Of a stretch of DNA of 64,000 bases, positions 24,349 through 31,976 are shown piece after piece; the first letter of the stretch is position 1, and every line of letters begins with the position of its first letter. A program made the position numbers and the translations under genes. Origin of the DNA: CAWALV01 sp963782965 (lineage in GTDB: Bacteria; Actinomycetota; Actinomycetes; Acidothermales; Acidothermaceae); contig CAWALV010000002.1 of assembly GCA_963782965.1 (NCBI GenBank), positions 868,001 through 932,000 on the forward strand, read 5' to 3'. The notes below the pieces were generated by a model that was given only the letters and a program-made list of their open reading frames with translations, did no database searches and had not been told where the DNA came from.

Positions 24349-24693
24349 ATGGCCAGTTTAAGAATCCGCAAGGGCGACACCGTGCAGGTGATCTCCGGCA
24401 AGGACCGCGGCGGCAAGGGCAAGGTCATCGAGACCTACCCCGACAACGAGCGGTTGCTCGTCGAAGGCATCAACCGCATCCACAAGCACACCAAGATCAC
24501 CCAGACCACACGTGGCGCGAAGACCGGCGGCATCGTCACTCAGGAAGCGCCGATCCACGTGAGCAACGTGATGCTGGTCTGCCCCGAGTGTGGCAAGCCG
24601 AGCCGCACCGGGCGCCGGCAGGACGTCGTCGACGAAGAGACCGGCAAGACCCGTCCGGTGCGCATCTGCAAGCGCTGCGGCAAGGAGATCTGA
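24349..24693 (+). CDS. rplX: 50S ribosomal protein L24
   Basis: A 114-residue early-assembly protein. The KOW motif is at IRKGDTVQVISGKDRGGKGKV. The C-terminus carries two CxxC pairs (CPECGKPSRTGRR then CKRCGKEI), the zinc-ribbon-like form found in many bacteria. The start is 3 bp after rplN. Confidence 0.96.
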   Translation: MASLRIRKGDTVQVISGKDRGGKGKVIETYPDNERLLVEGINRIHKHTKITQTTRGAKTGGIVTQEAPIHVSNVMLVCPECGKPSRTGRRQDVVDEETGKTRPVRICKRCGKEI

Positions 24694-24697
24694 ACAC

Positions 24698-25267
24698 ATG
24701 ACTGCCACGACTCAGGAGCGCGGGATACCGCGGCTGAAGCAGCGCTACCGCGAGGAAGTCGCGGGGCAGCTGCGCGAGCAGTTCAGCTACGGCAACGTCA
24801 TGCAGATCCCCGGGCTCGTCAAGATCGTCGTCAACATGGGCGTCGGCGACGCGGCGCGCGACTCGAAGCTGATCGACGGTGCGGTGCGAGACCTGTCGAC
24901 CATCACCGGCCAAAAGCCTCAGGTGACCCGGGCGAAGAAGTCCATCGCACAGTTCAAGCTGCGCGAAGGCATGGCGATCGGCGCGCACGTCACGTTGCGC
25001 GGCGACCGCATGTGGGAGTTCCTCGACCGGTTGCTCTCGCTGGCGCTGCCCCGCATCCGCGACTTCCGTGGCCTGTCGCCCAAGCAGTTCGACGGCAACG
25101 GCAACTACACGTTCGGTCTCACCGAGCAAGTCATGTTCCACGAGATCGACCAGGACAAGATCGACCGCTTCCGCGGTATGGACATCACCGTCGTGACGAC
25201 CGCGACGACCGACGACGAGGGGCGTGCGTTGCTTCGGCTGCTCGGCTTCCCGTTCAAGGAGGACTGA
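24698..25267 (+). CDS. rplE: 50S ribosomal protein L5
   Basis: A 189-residue protein that binds 5S rRNA and touches the P-site tRNA. The conserved segments are NVMQIPGLVKIVVNMGVGDA, TGQKPQVTRAKKSIAQFKLREGM and NYTFGLTEQVMFHEI. The ATG at 24698, 4 bp after the rplX stop, gives the family length; it lies in a frame open further upstream through rplX. Confidence 0.97.
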   Translation: MTATTQERGIPRLKQRYREEVAGQLREQFSYGNVMQIPGLVKIVVNMGVGDAARDSKLIDGAVRDLSTITGQKPQVTRAKKSIAQFKLREGMAIGAHVTLRGDRMWEFLDRLLSLALPRIRDFRGLSPKQFDGNGNYTFGLTEQVMFHEIDQDKIDRFRGMDITVVTTATTDDEGRALLRLLGFPFKED

Positions 25268-25271
25268 GAAC

Positions 25272-25457
25272 GTGGCGAAGAAGGCACTCGTCATCAAGGC
25301 CGCGGCCAAGCCGAAGTTCGGCGTCCGCGGCTATACCCGGTGCAGCCGGTGCGGTCGCCCGCATTCGGTGTATCGCAAGTTCGGCCTGTGCCGGATCTGC
25401 GTGCGAGAGATGGCGCACCGGGGCGAGCTTCCGGGCGTTACGAAGAGCAGCTGGTGA
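25272..25457 (+). CDS. rpsZ: 30S ribosomal protein S14 type Z (zinc-binding)
   Basis: A 61-residue short form with Cys24, Cys27, Cys40 and Cys43 arranged as a zinc knuckle (YTRCSRCGRPHSVY, then FGLCRICVREMAHRGELPGV). This is the C+ form; actinobacteria often carry a second, Cys-free S14 elsewhere for zinc limitation. The GTG at 25272 is 4 bp past rplE. Confidence 0.96.
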   Translation: MAKKALVIKAAAKPKFGVRGYTRCSRCGRPHSVYRKFGLCRICVREMAHRGELPGVTKSSW

Positions 25458-25519
25458 CCACTACGTCGAAGGTCCGCCCAGGGGCGGAAACCACGCCGAG
25501 AAAGGCCGAGTGACAGGCC

Positions 25520-25924
25520 ATGATGACTGACCCGATCGCGGACATGCTGACGCGCGTTCGCAACGCCAACCACGCCTACCACGACAACGTTCCGGTGCCC
25601 TACTCCAAGATCAAGGCGAACATCGCCGAGATCTTGCAGCAGGAGGGCTACATCTCCGGCTTCCACGTCGAGGACGTCGAAGGACACGCCGCGGCGCGCA
25701 GCCTCGTCGTCCAACTGAAGTACGGGCCGAACCGGGAACGCTCGATCGCCGGCGTGCGCCGGGTGAGCAAGCCGGGTCTGCGGGTGTATGCGAAGGGCAC
25801 CAACCTGCCGCGCGTGCTCGGCGGGCTGGGTATTGCCATCATCTCCACCTCGGGCGGGCTGCTCACCGACAAGCAATGTGCGAAGAAGGGCGTAGGCGGC
25901 GAAGTGCTGGCCTACGTCTGGTAA
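25520..25924 (+). CDS. rpsH: 30S ribosomal protein S8
   Basis: A 134-residue platform protein binding helix 21 of 16S rRNA. It reads MTDPIADMLTRVRNANHAYHDNVPVPYSKIKANIAEIL and ends GVGGEVLAYVW. Two ATGs in tandem (25520 and 25523) are both possible. In E. coli S8 represses the spc operon at an rplE-proximal site; none is evident here. Confidence 0.97.
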   Translation: MMTDPIADMLTRVRNANHAYHDNVPVPYSKIKANIAEILQQEGYISGFHVEDVEGHAAARSLVVQLKYGPNRERSIAGVRRVSKPGLRVYAKGTNLPRVLGGLGIAIISTSGGLLTDKQCAKKGVGGEVLAYVW

Positions 25925-25937
25925 GGGAGACGAGCTC

Positions 25938-26477
25938 ATGTCGCGCATCGGACGACTTCCGATCCCCGTGCCAGGTGGTGTCGACATCGACATCACCGGC
26001 AGCATCGTCACGGTCAAGGGCCCCAAGGGCACCCTGACCCACACGGTCGCCGAACCCATCTCCATCGAGAAGGCCGACGACGGCACGCTCGTCGTCACCC
26101 GGCCCGACGACGACAAGCGCAGCCGCGAGCAGCACGGCACGGCCCGCACGGTTGTCGCCAACATGGTCACGGGCGTGACGGACGGCTTCTCCAAGACGCT
26201 CGAGATCGTCGGCACCGGCTACCGCGTGCAGGCGAAGGGCAGCGACCTGGAGTTCGCGCTCGGTTTCAGCCACCCGGTCGTCGTCACGCCGCCGGAGGGC
26301 ATCAGTTTCGAGGTGCAGGCCCCGACCCGGTTCGTCGTCCGCGGCATCGACAAGCAGCAGGTCGGCGAGGTCGCTGCCAACATCCGCAAGCTGCGCAAGC
26401 CCGAGCCGTACAAGGGCAAGGGTGTGCGGTACCAGGGTGAGAACGTGCGTCGCAAGGTCGGAAAGGCTGGTAAGTAG
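25938..26477 (+). CDS. rplF: 50S ribosomal protein L6
   Basis: A 179-residue protein next to the factor-binding site. It has two repeated alpha/beta domains: MSRIGRLPIPVPGGVDIDITG at the start and the signature RKPEPYKGKGVRYQGENVRRKVGKAGK at the end. The start follows AAGGGAGAC. Confidence 0.97.
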   Translation: MSRIGRLPIPVPGGVDIDITGSIVTVKGPKGTLTHTVAEPISIEKADDGTLVVTRPDDDKRSREQHGTARTVVANMVTGVTDGFSKTLEIVGTGYRVQAKGSDLEFALGFSHPVVVTPPEGISFEVQAPTRFVVRGIDKQQVGEVAANIRKLRKPEPYKGKGVRYQGENVRRKVGKAGK

Positions 26478-26479
26478 TC

Positions 26480-26878
26480 ATGCCGCACTCCCAGTCAGGA
26501 TTGCTCAGCCGGCGCAAGGCGCGCGGCTCGACCAAGTCCGCGGCGCGCACCCGCCGGCACTTTCGGGTCCGCAAGAAGGTTGCGGGCACGCCGGAGCGGC
26601 CTCGTCTCGTCGTGAACCGTTCGACGCGGCACGTCTTCGTGCAGATCGTCGACGACAGCAACGGCCGCACCCTTGCCTCGGCGTCGACGTTCGAGGCCGA
26701 CGTGCGTGCGACCAGTGGCGACAAGACGGCGAAGGCACGCAAGGTCGGGCAGCTCATCGCGCAGCGGGCGAGCGCGGCCGGAGTCGGCGCGGTCGTCTTC
26801 GACCGGGGCGGCTACAAGTACCACGGCAGGGTCGCTGCGATAGCGGACGGCGCCCGGGAAGGCGGCCTGACCCTATGA
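26480..26878 (+). CDS. rplR: 50S ribosomal protein L18
   Basis: A 132-residue 5S rRNA-binding protein. It contains RTRRHFRVRKKVAGTPERPRLVVNRS and ends VVFDRGGYKYHGRVAAIADGARE. The start is 2 bp after the rplF stop. Its stop codon overlaps an ATG that opens a 14-codon ORF running exactly to the rpsE start. Confidence 0.97.
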   Translation: MPHSQSGLLSRRKARGSTKSAARTRRHFRVRKKVAGTPERPRLVVNRSTRHVFVQIVDDSNGRTLASASTFEADVRATSGDKTAKARKVGQLIAQRASAAGVGAVVFDRGGYKYHGRVAAIADGAREGGLTL

Positions 26879-26919
26879 ACGACACGACTCAGGTGAACAA
26901 GAAGATGGGAACTCTCTGA
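26875..26919 (+). CDS. 14-codon ORF bridging rplR and rpsE (possible coupling peptide)
   Basis: ATG at 26875 overlaps the rplR TGA (ATGA), and the TGA at 26917-26919 shares one base with the rpsE ATG (TGATG). The peptide reads MNDTTQVNKKMGTL. The frame differs from both neighbours. There is no strong ribosome binding site directly before rpsE (only GATGGGA), so passage of ribosomes through this mini-ORF could deliver them to rpsE. The arrangement could be chance in a 40-bp gap; whether the peptide exists is unknown. Confidence 0.4.
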   Translation: MNDTTQVNKKMGTL

Positions 26920-27560
26920 TGCCAGGACCACAACGTCGCGGACCAGGCGGCTCGGGCGGACCGGGCGGCAGCGGCGGCCCGGGGGGCCCGGGCGGCGAGC
27001 GCCGCGAACGCCGCGAGGGCCGCCGCAGCGACAGCGCGGCCGAGAAGAGCGCGTTCCTCGAGCGCGTCGTGACCATCAACCGGGTGGCCAAGGTCGTCAA
27101 GGGCGGACGCCGCTTCAGCTTCACCGCGCTGGTCGTCGTCGGTGACGGCGACGGCATGGTCGGCGTCGGTTACGGCAAGGCCAAGGAGGTGCCCGCCGCG
27201 ATCGCCAAGGGCGTCGAGGAGGCCAAGAAGCACTTCTTCAAGGTGCCGCGCATCCAGGGCACCATCCCGCATCCCGTCACGGGTGAAGCGGCGGCCGGCG
27301 TCGTCATGTTGCGCCCGGCCAGCCCCGGTACCGGCGTCATCGCCGGCGGCCCGGTGCGCGCCGTCCTGGAATGCGCGGGCATCCACGACGTCCTCAGCAA
27401 GTCGCTCGGTTCCGACAACGCCATCAACATCGTGCATGCGACGGTGCAGGCGTTGAAGGACCTCGTGCGTCCTGAGGAAGTGGCGGCCCGTCGCGGTCTA
27501 CCTCTCGAGCACGTTGCGCCGGCGGCCCTGCTGCGGGCCCGTGCCGGAACGGGGGCCTGA
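26919..27560 (+). CDS. rpsE: 30S ribosomal protein S5 with Gly-rich N-terminal extension
   Basis: A 213-residue protein controlling decoding accuracy; residues around the Gly-rich loop are spectinomycin-resistance sites. The first 45 residues are a Gly/Pro/Arg-rich head (PGPQRRGPGGSGGPGGSGG). The core runs from FLERVVTINRVAKVVKGGRR through GYGKAKEVPAAIAKGVEEAK to the C-terminal RRGLPLEHVAPAALL. The head is a common actinobacterial feature. Confidence 0.96.
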   Translation: MPGPQRRGPGGSGGPGGSGGPGGPGGERRERREGRRSDSAAEKSAFLERVVTINRVAKVVKGGRRFSFTALVVVGDGDGMVGVGYGKAKEVPAAIAKGVEEAKKHFFKVPRIQGTIPHPVTGEAAAGVVMLRPASPGTGVIAGGPVRAVLECAGIHDVLSKSLGSDNAINIVHATVQALKDLVRPEEVAARRGLPLEHVAPAALLRARAGTGA

Positions 27561-27562
27561 CC

Positions 27563-27745
27563 ATGGGGCGGTTGAAGGTAACTCAGCTGCGCTCGGAAAT
27601 CGGCGGTACGTCGAACCAGCGCGACACGCTACGCACACTCGGTCTGAAGCGGCTGCGGGACACCGTGGTCAAGGAAGACCGCCCGGAGATCCGCGGGATG
27701 ATCAAGACCGTCTCGCATCTGGTCTCGGTCGAGGAGGTCGACTGA
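27563..27745 (+). CDS. rpmD: 50S ribosomal protein L30
   Basis: A 60-residue protein with LKVTQLRSEIGGTSNQRDTL and GLKRLRDTVVKEDRPEIRGMI, the full typical length. The ATG is 2 bp after the rpsE stop; rplO begins 2 bp after its own stop. Confidence 0.96.
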   Translation: MGRLKVTQLRSEIGGTSNQRDTLRTLGLKRLRDTVVKEDRPEIRGMIKTVSHLVSVEEVD

Positions 27746-27747
27746 TC

Positions 27748-28236
27748 ATGGCGAAGACTTCACCAGCTGGCCGAACTGGCCAAGCCGGCCAGGGTGGCCT
27801 GTTGAAGGTGCACCACCTGCGCCCGGCTCCGGGCGCGCACAAGCCGAAGACGAGGGTCGGCCGCGGCGAGGCATCGAAGGGCAAGACCGCCGGCCGTGGC
27901 ACCAAGGGCACGAAGGCGCGCTATCAGGTCGCCGAGCGCTTCGAGGGTGGCCAGATGCCGCTGCATATGCGGCTGCCGAAGCTGAAGGGCTTCACCAACC
28001 CGTTCCGCACCGAGTACCAGGTCGTCAACCTTGACCGGTTGGCCGCCCTGTATCCCGACGGTGGCGACGTCACGGTCGACGACCTCGCCCGCAAGGGAGC
28101 CGTGCGGGAGGGCGAGCTGGTCAAGGTGCTGGGCACCGGCGAGCTCTCGGTCGCCCTGCGGATCTCCGCTCACCGTTTCTCGGGCACGGCGAGAGAGAAG
28201 ATCGAGGCCGCCGGCGGGACCGCCACTGTCCTGTAG
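27748..28236 (+). CDS. rplO: 50S ribosomal protein L15
   Basis: A 162-residue late-assembly protein. The N-terminal basic Gly-rich segment LKVHHLRPAPGAHKPKTRVG leads to GRGTKGTKARYQVAERFEGGQMPLHMRLPKLKGF. The first 17 residues (AKTSPAGRTGQAGQGG) are extra to the family. Preceded by GAGGAGG inside rpmD. Confidence 0.96.
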   Translation: MAKTSPAGRTGQAGQGGLLKVHHLRPAPGAHKPKTRVGRGEASKGKTAGRGTKGTKARYQVAERFEGGQMPLHMRLPKLKGFTNPFRTEYQVVNLDRLAALYPDGGDVTVDDLARKGAVREGELVKVLGTGELSVALRISAHRFSGTAREKIEAAGGTATVL

Positions 28237-28262
28237 CGGGGTGGCTGCGCGGCGTCGCGCTT

Positions 28263-28277
28263 GGGGCCATCGGCCCC
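28263..28277 (+). terminator. Short hairpin between rplO and secY
   Basis: GGGGCC (28263-28268) pairs with GGCCCC (28272-28277) around ATC. A TACAGT box follows at 28299-28304, but the nearest TTGAGG is only 13 bp upstream of it, so a secY promoter is uncertain. The element could attenuate or separate secY from the ribosomal genes. Confidence 0.3.
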
Positions 28278-28353
28278 GGTTGAGGGCGCTCGGTGCGTTA
28301 CAGTCACCAGGAACGCCGTCGTCCCACGGCGCAGGAAGGACTTAGGAGAAGAC

Positions 28354-29667
28354 GTGCTTTCGGCCTTCGTCCAGGCGTTCCGAACGCCTGACCTGCGCAA
28401 GAAGTTGCTGTTCGTCCTGTTCATCATCGTGCTGTTCCGGATCGGCAGCGCGATCCCGACGCCCGGCGTCTCGACCAAGAGCATCAACTTCTGCCTGACC
28501 TACGTTTCGCAGGGCAACTCGGCCAACATCTACACGCTGATCAACCTGTTCAGCGGCGGCGCGCTGCTCAAGCTGTCGATCCTCGCGCTGGGGATCATGC
28601 CCTACATCACGTCGAGCATCATCATCCAGTTGCTGGTCGTGGTCATCCCGCGGCTGGAGAAGCTGAAGGAAGAGGGTCAGTCCGGCCAGGCGAAGATGAC
28701 GCAGTACACGCGTTATCTGACGATCGGCCTGGCGGTCTTGCAGTCCTCGGCGTTCGTGGCGCTGGCGCGCACGCCCGGCGCCATCTTCAGCGGCTGCCCG
28801 AATGCGATCGTCCCGAACACCAGCATGGGCGTCATCATCACGATGGTCGCGACGATGACCGCGGGCACCGGCATCATCATGTGGCTCGGCGAGCTCATCA
28901 CTGACCGCGGCATCGGCAACGGCATGTCGCTGCTGATCTTCACCCAGATCGCCGCCCGGTTCCCGTCCGAGCTCAACTCCATCCGCCTGAACAAGGGCCT
29001 CGCCACCTTCGTCGGCGTCCTGGCGGTCGGCGTCGTGATCATCGCCGCCATCGTGTTCGTCGAGCAGGCGCAGCGGCGCATCCCCGTTCAGTACGCCAAG
29101 CGCATGATCGGCCGTCGCATGTACGGCGGGACCTCGACGTACATCCCCCTCAAGGTCAACCAGGCGGGTGTCATCCCGGTCATCTTCGCGTCGTCCCTGC
29201 TCTACATTCCGTCCCTTGCGGCGAAGGTCTGGGGCGAGACGAAGCATCCCGGGTTCAGCAACTTCGTCAACAACTACCTGTCGCCGACCACCGCGCATCC
29301 GACGTATCTTGCGGCCTACTTCCTGCTGATCATCTTCTTCACGTTCTTCTACGTCGCGATCACGTTCAACCCGGACGAGGTCGCCGACAACATGAAGAAA
29401 TACGGCGGCTTCATCCCCGGCATCCGACCGGGGCGGCCGACCGCCGAGTACCTCAGTTACATCCTGTCGCGCATCACCGTGCCCGGTGCCACGTACTTGG
29501 CGCTCGTCGCGGTGCTTCCTGAGCTCGCGTTGTCCATCGTCGGAAGCGCTCAGTCGTTCCCGTTCGGCGGTACCTCGGTGCTGATCCTCGTCGGTGTCGG
29601 ACTCGACACCGTGAAGCAGATCGAGAGCCAGCTCATGTTGCGCAACTACGAGGGCTTCCTCAGGTAA
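28354..29667 (+). CDS. secY: Preprotein translocase subunit SecY
   Basis: A 437-residue channel-forming subunit of the Sec translocon with about ten membrane helices. It begins LSAFVQAFRTPDLRKKLLFVLFIIVLFRIG, has PGVSTKSI near the first helix, the plug region NLFSGGALLKLSILALGIMPYITSSII and the C-terminal QIESQLMLRNYEGFLR with the conserved Arg. GTG 28354 follows TTAGGAGAA. Its partner SecE is encoded at 1195-1449. adk starts 10 bp later. Confidence 0.97.
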   Translation: MLSAFVQAFRTPDLRKKLLFVLFIIVLFRIGSAIPTPGVSTKSINFCLTYVSQGNSANIYTLINLFSGGALLKLSILALGIMPYITSSIIIQLLVVVIPRLEKLKEEGQSGQAKMTQYTRYLTIGLAVLQSSAFVALARTPGAIFSGCPNAIVPNTSMGVIITMVATMTAGTGIIMWLGELITDRGIGNGMSLLIFTQIAARFPSELNSIRLNKGLATFVGVLAVGVVIIAAIVFVEQAQRRIPVQYAKRMIGRRMYGGTSTYIPLKVNQAGVIPVIFASSLLYIPSLAAKVWGETKHPGFSNFVNNYLSPTTAHPTYLAAYFLLIIFFTFFYVAITFNPDEVADNMKKYGGFIPGIRPGRPTAEYLSYILSRITVPGATYLALVAVLPELALSIVGSAQSFPFGGTSVLILVGVGLDTVKQIESQLMLRNYEGFLR

Positions 29668-29677
29668 GGCGGCCCGG

Positions 29678-30331
29678 ATGCGTCTGGTCCTGGTGGGTCC
29701 GCCAGGCGCTGGGAAAGGAACCCAGGCTCAGTTCATCGCCTCTCATCTGCTCGTCCCGAAGATCTCGACCGGTGACATCTTCCGGTCGAACGTGGCGCAC
29801 GGTACGCCGCTGGGGCACGAGGCCAAGCGGTACATGGACGCCGGCGACCTGGTGCCCGACGAAGTCACGATCGCCATGGTGCGCGAGCGGCTCGACGAGG
29901 ACGACGCCCGCGACGGCTTCCTGCTCGACGGCTTCCCCCGCACGGTGACCCAGGCGGAAGTGCTCGACAAGATCCTCGCCGGCCTGGGCACGCCGCTGTC
30001 GGTGGTGCTGGAGCTGGTCGTGGACGACGACGAGGTGGTCCGCCGCCTTTCGGGCCGACGCACCTGCTCGGAATGTGCGCACGTGTGGCACGTGCTGTTC
30101 GACGCGCCGACGACGGAGGGCATCTGCGATCATTGCGGCGGCAAGTTGTTCCAACGAGACGACGATCGCGAAGAGACCATCCGGCACCGGCTGGAGGTCT
30201 ACGCCGACCAGACGGCGCCCCTGGTCGGATACTTCGCGGCGCGCGGCTTGCTCGAAGGCATCGACGCGACCGGCCCGGTCGAAGACGTGACGGCGCGAGC
30301 GGTGGCGGCGCTGCGGCACTGGCGGCAATAG
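29678..30331 (+). CDS. adk: Adenylate kinase, zinc-LID type
   Basis: A 217-residue enzyme interconverting ATP plus AMP with 2 ADP. The P-loop GPPGAGKGT is at residues 7-15; DGFPRT is the AMP-site motif. The long LID carries CSECAHVWHV and CDHCG, a four-Cys zinc site as in Bacillus Adk, unlike the short, LID-reduced mycobacterial enzyme. The stop codon lies inside a 27-bp tandem repeat shared with the adk-map gap. Confidence 0.96.
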   Translation: MRLVLVGPPGAGKGTQAQFIASHLLVPKISTGDIFRSNVAHGTPLGHEAKRYMDAGDLVPDEVTIAMVRERLDEDDARDGFLLDGFPRTVTQAEVLDKILAGLGTPLSVVLELVVDDDEVVRRLSGRRTCSECAHVWHVLFDAPTTEGICDHCGGKLFQRDDDREETIRHRLEVYADQTAPLVGYFAARGLLEGIDATGPVEDVTARAVAALRHWRQ

Positions 30332-30376
30332 CCGCATTTGCGGCACCGGCGGCAATAGCCGCACCTGCGGCACTGG
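30313..30376 (+). repeat. 27-bp tandem repeat across the adk stop codon
   Basis: Units at 30313-30339 and 30340-30366 differ at three bases and are followed by a partial third copy (30367-30376). Each contains GCGGCAATAGCCGC, itself an inverted repeat, and the TAG stop of adk in the first unit. The partial third copy runs up to the map ribosome binding site GGAGGA (30375-30380). Confidence 0.8.
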
Positions 30377-30384
30377 AGGACGTG

Positions 30385-31209
30385 ATGATCCAGCTCAAGA
30401 GCGACGCGGAGATCGCCAAGATGCGCGAGGCCGGTCTCGTCGTCGCGGCGGCGTTGGACGCCATGCGCGCCGCGGTCGCGCCGGGCGTGAGCACGGGCGA
30501 ACTCGATGCGATCGCCGACGAGACGATTCGGGCGGCGGGCGCGACGTCGAACTTCAAGGGCTACGGCGGGCACGGCCAGCCACCGTATCCGGCCACGATC
30601 TGCGCCTCGGTGAACGACGAGGTCGTGCACGGTATCCCGTCCCGAAAGCGAATCCTGCACGAGGGCGACATCGTCTCCATCGACTGCGGTGCGATCGTCG
30701 ACGGCTGGCACGGCGACGCCGCGTTCACCGCCGCGGTGGGTGAGGTCGGTCCCGATGTGCAGCGGCTGCTCGACACCTGCGAGGAGTCGATGTGGCGGGG
30801 GATCGCGGCCGGCGCCGCAGGCAGCACGCTCGGCGACATCGGGTTTGCGATCGAGAGCTACGTGCACTCGCAGGGCAAGTACGGGTTGGTCGAGGAGTAC
30901 GGCGGGCACGGCATCGGCACCGAGATGCATCAGGAGCCGCACATCCCCAACCGCGGCAAGCGGGGGCGTGGCCTGCGACTCTCGCCGGGCCTGGTGCTCG
31001 CGGTGGAGCCGATGATCATGATGGGGCAGCGGCACGTCGCCACGCTGGACGACGGCTGGACGGTCGCCACGGTCGACGGCAGCCTGGCCGCACACTTCGA
31101 ACACACGTTCGCTGTGACCGCGGCCGGACCCCTGGTCTTGACCGCGCCCGACTTGGGCGCCGAGCGGCTGAGCGCGCTCGGCGTCGCCGTCCCGGCGCAC
31201 TCCCGGTGA
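30385..31209 (+). CDS. map: Methionine aminopeptidase, type I
   Basis: A 274-residue metalloenzyme removing N-terminal Met from new proteins. It starts MIQLKSDAEIAKMREAGLVV. Metal ligands are visible in SIDCGAIVDGWHGDAAFT (two Asp), GHGIGTEMHQEP (His), LVLAVEPM (Glu) and HFEHTFAVT (Glu). ATG 30385 is 4 bp from GGAGGA; the GTG just before it is too close to that site. Actinobacteria often have a second map gene elsewhere. Confidence 0.95.
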   Translation: MIQLKSDAEIAKMREAGLVVAAALDAMRAAVAPGVSTGELDAIADETIRAAGATSNFKGYGGHGQPPYPATICASVNDEVVHGIPSRKRILHEGDIVSIDCGAIVDGWHGDAAFTAAVGEVGPDVQRLLDTCEESMWRGIAAGAAGSTLGDIGFAIESYVHSQGKYGLVEEYGGHGIGTEMHQEPHIPNRGKRGRGLRLSPGLVLAVEPMIMMGQRHVATLDDGWTVATVDGSLAAHFEHTFAVTAAGPLVLTAPDLGAERLSALGVAVPAHSR

Positions 31210-31238
31210 CCGGTTTCGCTTTCCGCAGCCTCGTCGCG

Positions 31239-31244
31239 TAGACT
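31239..31244 (+). promoter_or_regulatory. Possible -10 box for infA
   Basis: TAGACT lies 30 bp after the map stop. The upstream -35 candidates (TTCGCT at 31215 with an 18-bp spacer) are weak. If used, it makes a leader of about 195 nt containing the 14-bp repeats at 31353-31418. Confidence 0.3.
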
Positions 31245-31352
31245 CGGCACTCGGCTCGCGTCCTACTCACCATGCTTGTGCTGGTTCTCCGGCCCCCGGG
31301 TCGAAGAACGGAGTAGACGCGTGCCCTTGGCATGATCACGTCATGTCGAGCG

Positions 31353-31418
31353 CGACCCAAGGCACGATCCCAGGCACCAACCCCAAGGCACGAACCCCAA
31401 GGCACGAACCCCAAGGCA
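31353..31418 (+). repeat. 14-bp tandem repeats in the infA leader
   Basis: AACCCCAAGGCACG occurs twice in full (31379-31392 and 31393-31406) plus a 12-base third copy (31407-31418), preceded by two degenerate units from 31353. Upstream, GTGCCCTTGG at 31321-31330 is nearly complementary to the repeat core CCAAGGCAC, so the leader RNA could pair with any of several copies. Confidence 0.75.
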
Positions 31419-31444
31419 AGGACGCGGAGGACGAGCGGGAGGAT

Positions 31445-31666
31445 ATGGCGAAGAAGGAAGGGGCCATCGAGATCGAGGGCCAGGTGGTGGAGCCGCTCCC
31501 CAATGCGATGTTTCGGGTGGAGCTGGCAAACGGCCACAAGGTGCTCGCTCACATCAGTGGCAAGATGCGCATGCACTACATCCGCATCCTGCCGGGCGAC
31601 CGGGTGGTCGTCGAGCTGAGCCCCTACGACCTGACTCGCGGCCGGATCGTCTACCGCTACAAGTGA
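31445..31666 (+). CDS. infA: Translation initiation factor IF-1
   Basis: A 73-residue OB-fold factor that occupies the 30S A site during initiation. MAKKEGAIEIEGQVVEPLPNAMFRVEL at the start and LSPYDLTRGRIVYRYK at the end are conserved to the family ends. The frame is open 34 codons further upstream to an ATG at 31343, but that extension would be made from the 14-bp repeats and is not credible protein. RBS GGGAGGA. Confidence 0.97.
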   Translation: MAKKEGAIEIEGQVVEPLPNAMFRVELANGHKVLAHISGKMRMHYIRILPGDRVVVELSPYDLTRGRIVYRYK

Positions 31667-31721
31667 GTACCTACTGACCCGAAGGCGTCTTTCCGAACGC
31701 CGCACCAGCCAGGAGAACGTC

Positions 31722-31835
31722 GTGAAGGTCAAGCCGAGCGTCAAGAAGATTTGCGACAAGTGCAAGGTGATCCGCCGGCACGGGCGGGTCATGGTGATCT
31801 GCGAAAACCTGCGCCACAAGCAGCGCCAGGGCTGA
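31722..31835 (+). CDS. rpmJ: 50S ribosomal protein L36 (zinc-binding)
   Basis: A 37-residue protein, VKVKPSVKKICDKCKVIRRH then GRVMVICENLRHKQRQG. Cys11, Cys14, Cys27 and His32 form the zinc site of the C+ form. The GTG at 31722 follows CAGGAGAAC. Full family length. Confidence 0.95.
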   Translation: MKVKPSVKKICDKCKVIRRHGRVMVICENLRHKQRQG

Positions 31836-31892
31836 GACAGACCACCGCAATACGCGAGCCGCAACCGGTGCTGGAGAAATCCGGCGCCGTAC

Positions 31893-31931
31893 CCCCGGTC
31901 GGAGGCCGGGGCCCCAGCTGGGCAGCTGGGG
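31893..31931 (+). promoter_or_regulatory. Two consecutive hairpins before rpsM
   Basis: CCCCGG (31893-31898) pairs with CCGGGG (31906-31911); immediately after, CCCCAGCT (31912-31919) pairs with AGCTGGGG (31924-31931). They fill part of the 141-bp rpmJ-rpsM gap. They could mark the alpha-operon leader or a processing site; no known leader family is recognised. Confidence 0.4.
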
Positions 31932-31976
31932 GCGCGGCTCGGAGGACCTCCGCGAGAAGTCAGGAGTACCGCCCGT

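Noticed and set aside
28280..28304. secY promoter from TTGAGG and TACAGT
   Set aside because: The spacer is only 13 bp; kept only as a possible -10 in the hairpin entry.
31343..31444. In-frame upstream extension of IF-1
   Set aside because: It would be translated from 14-bp repeats, and the conserved N-terminus MAKKEG has its own GGGAGGA site.
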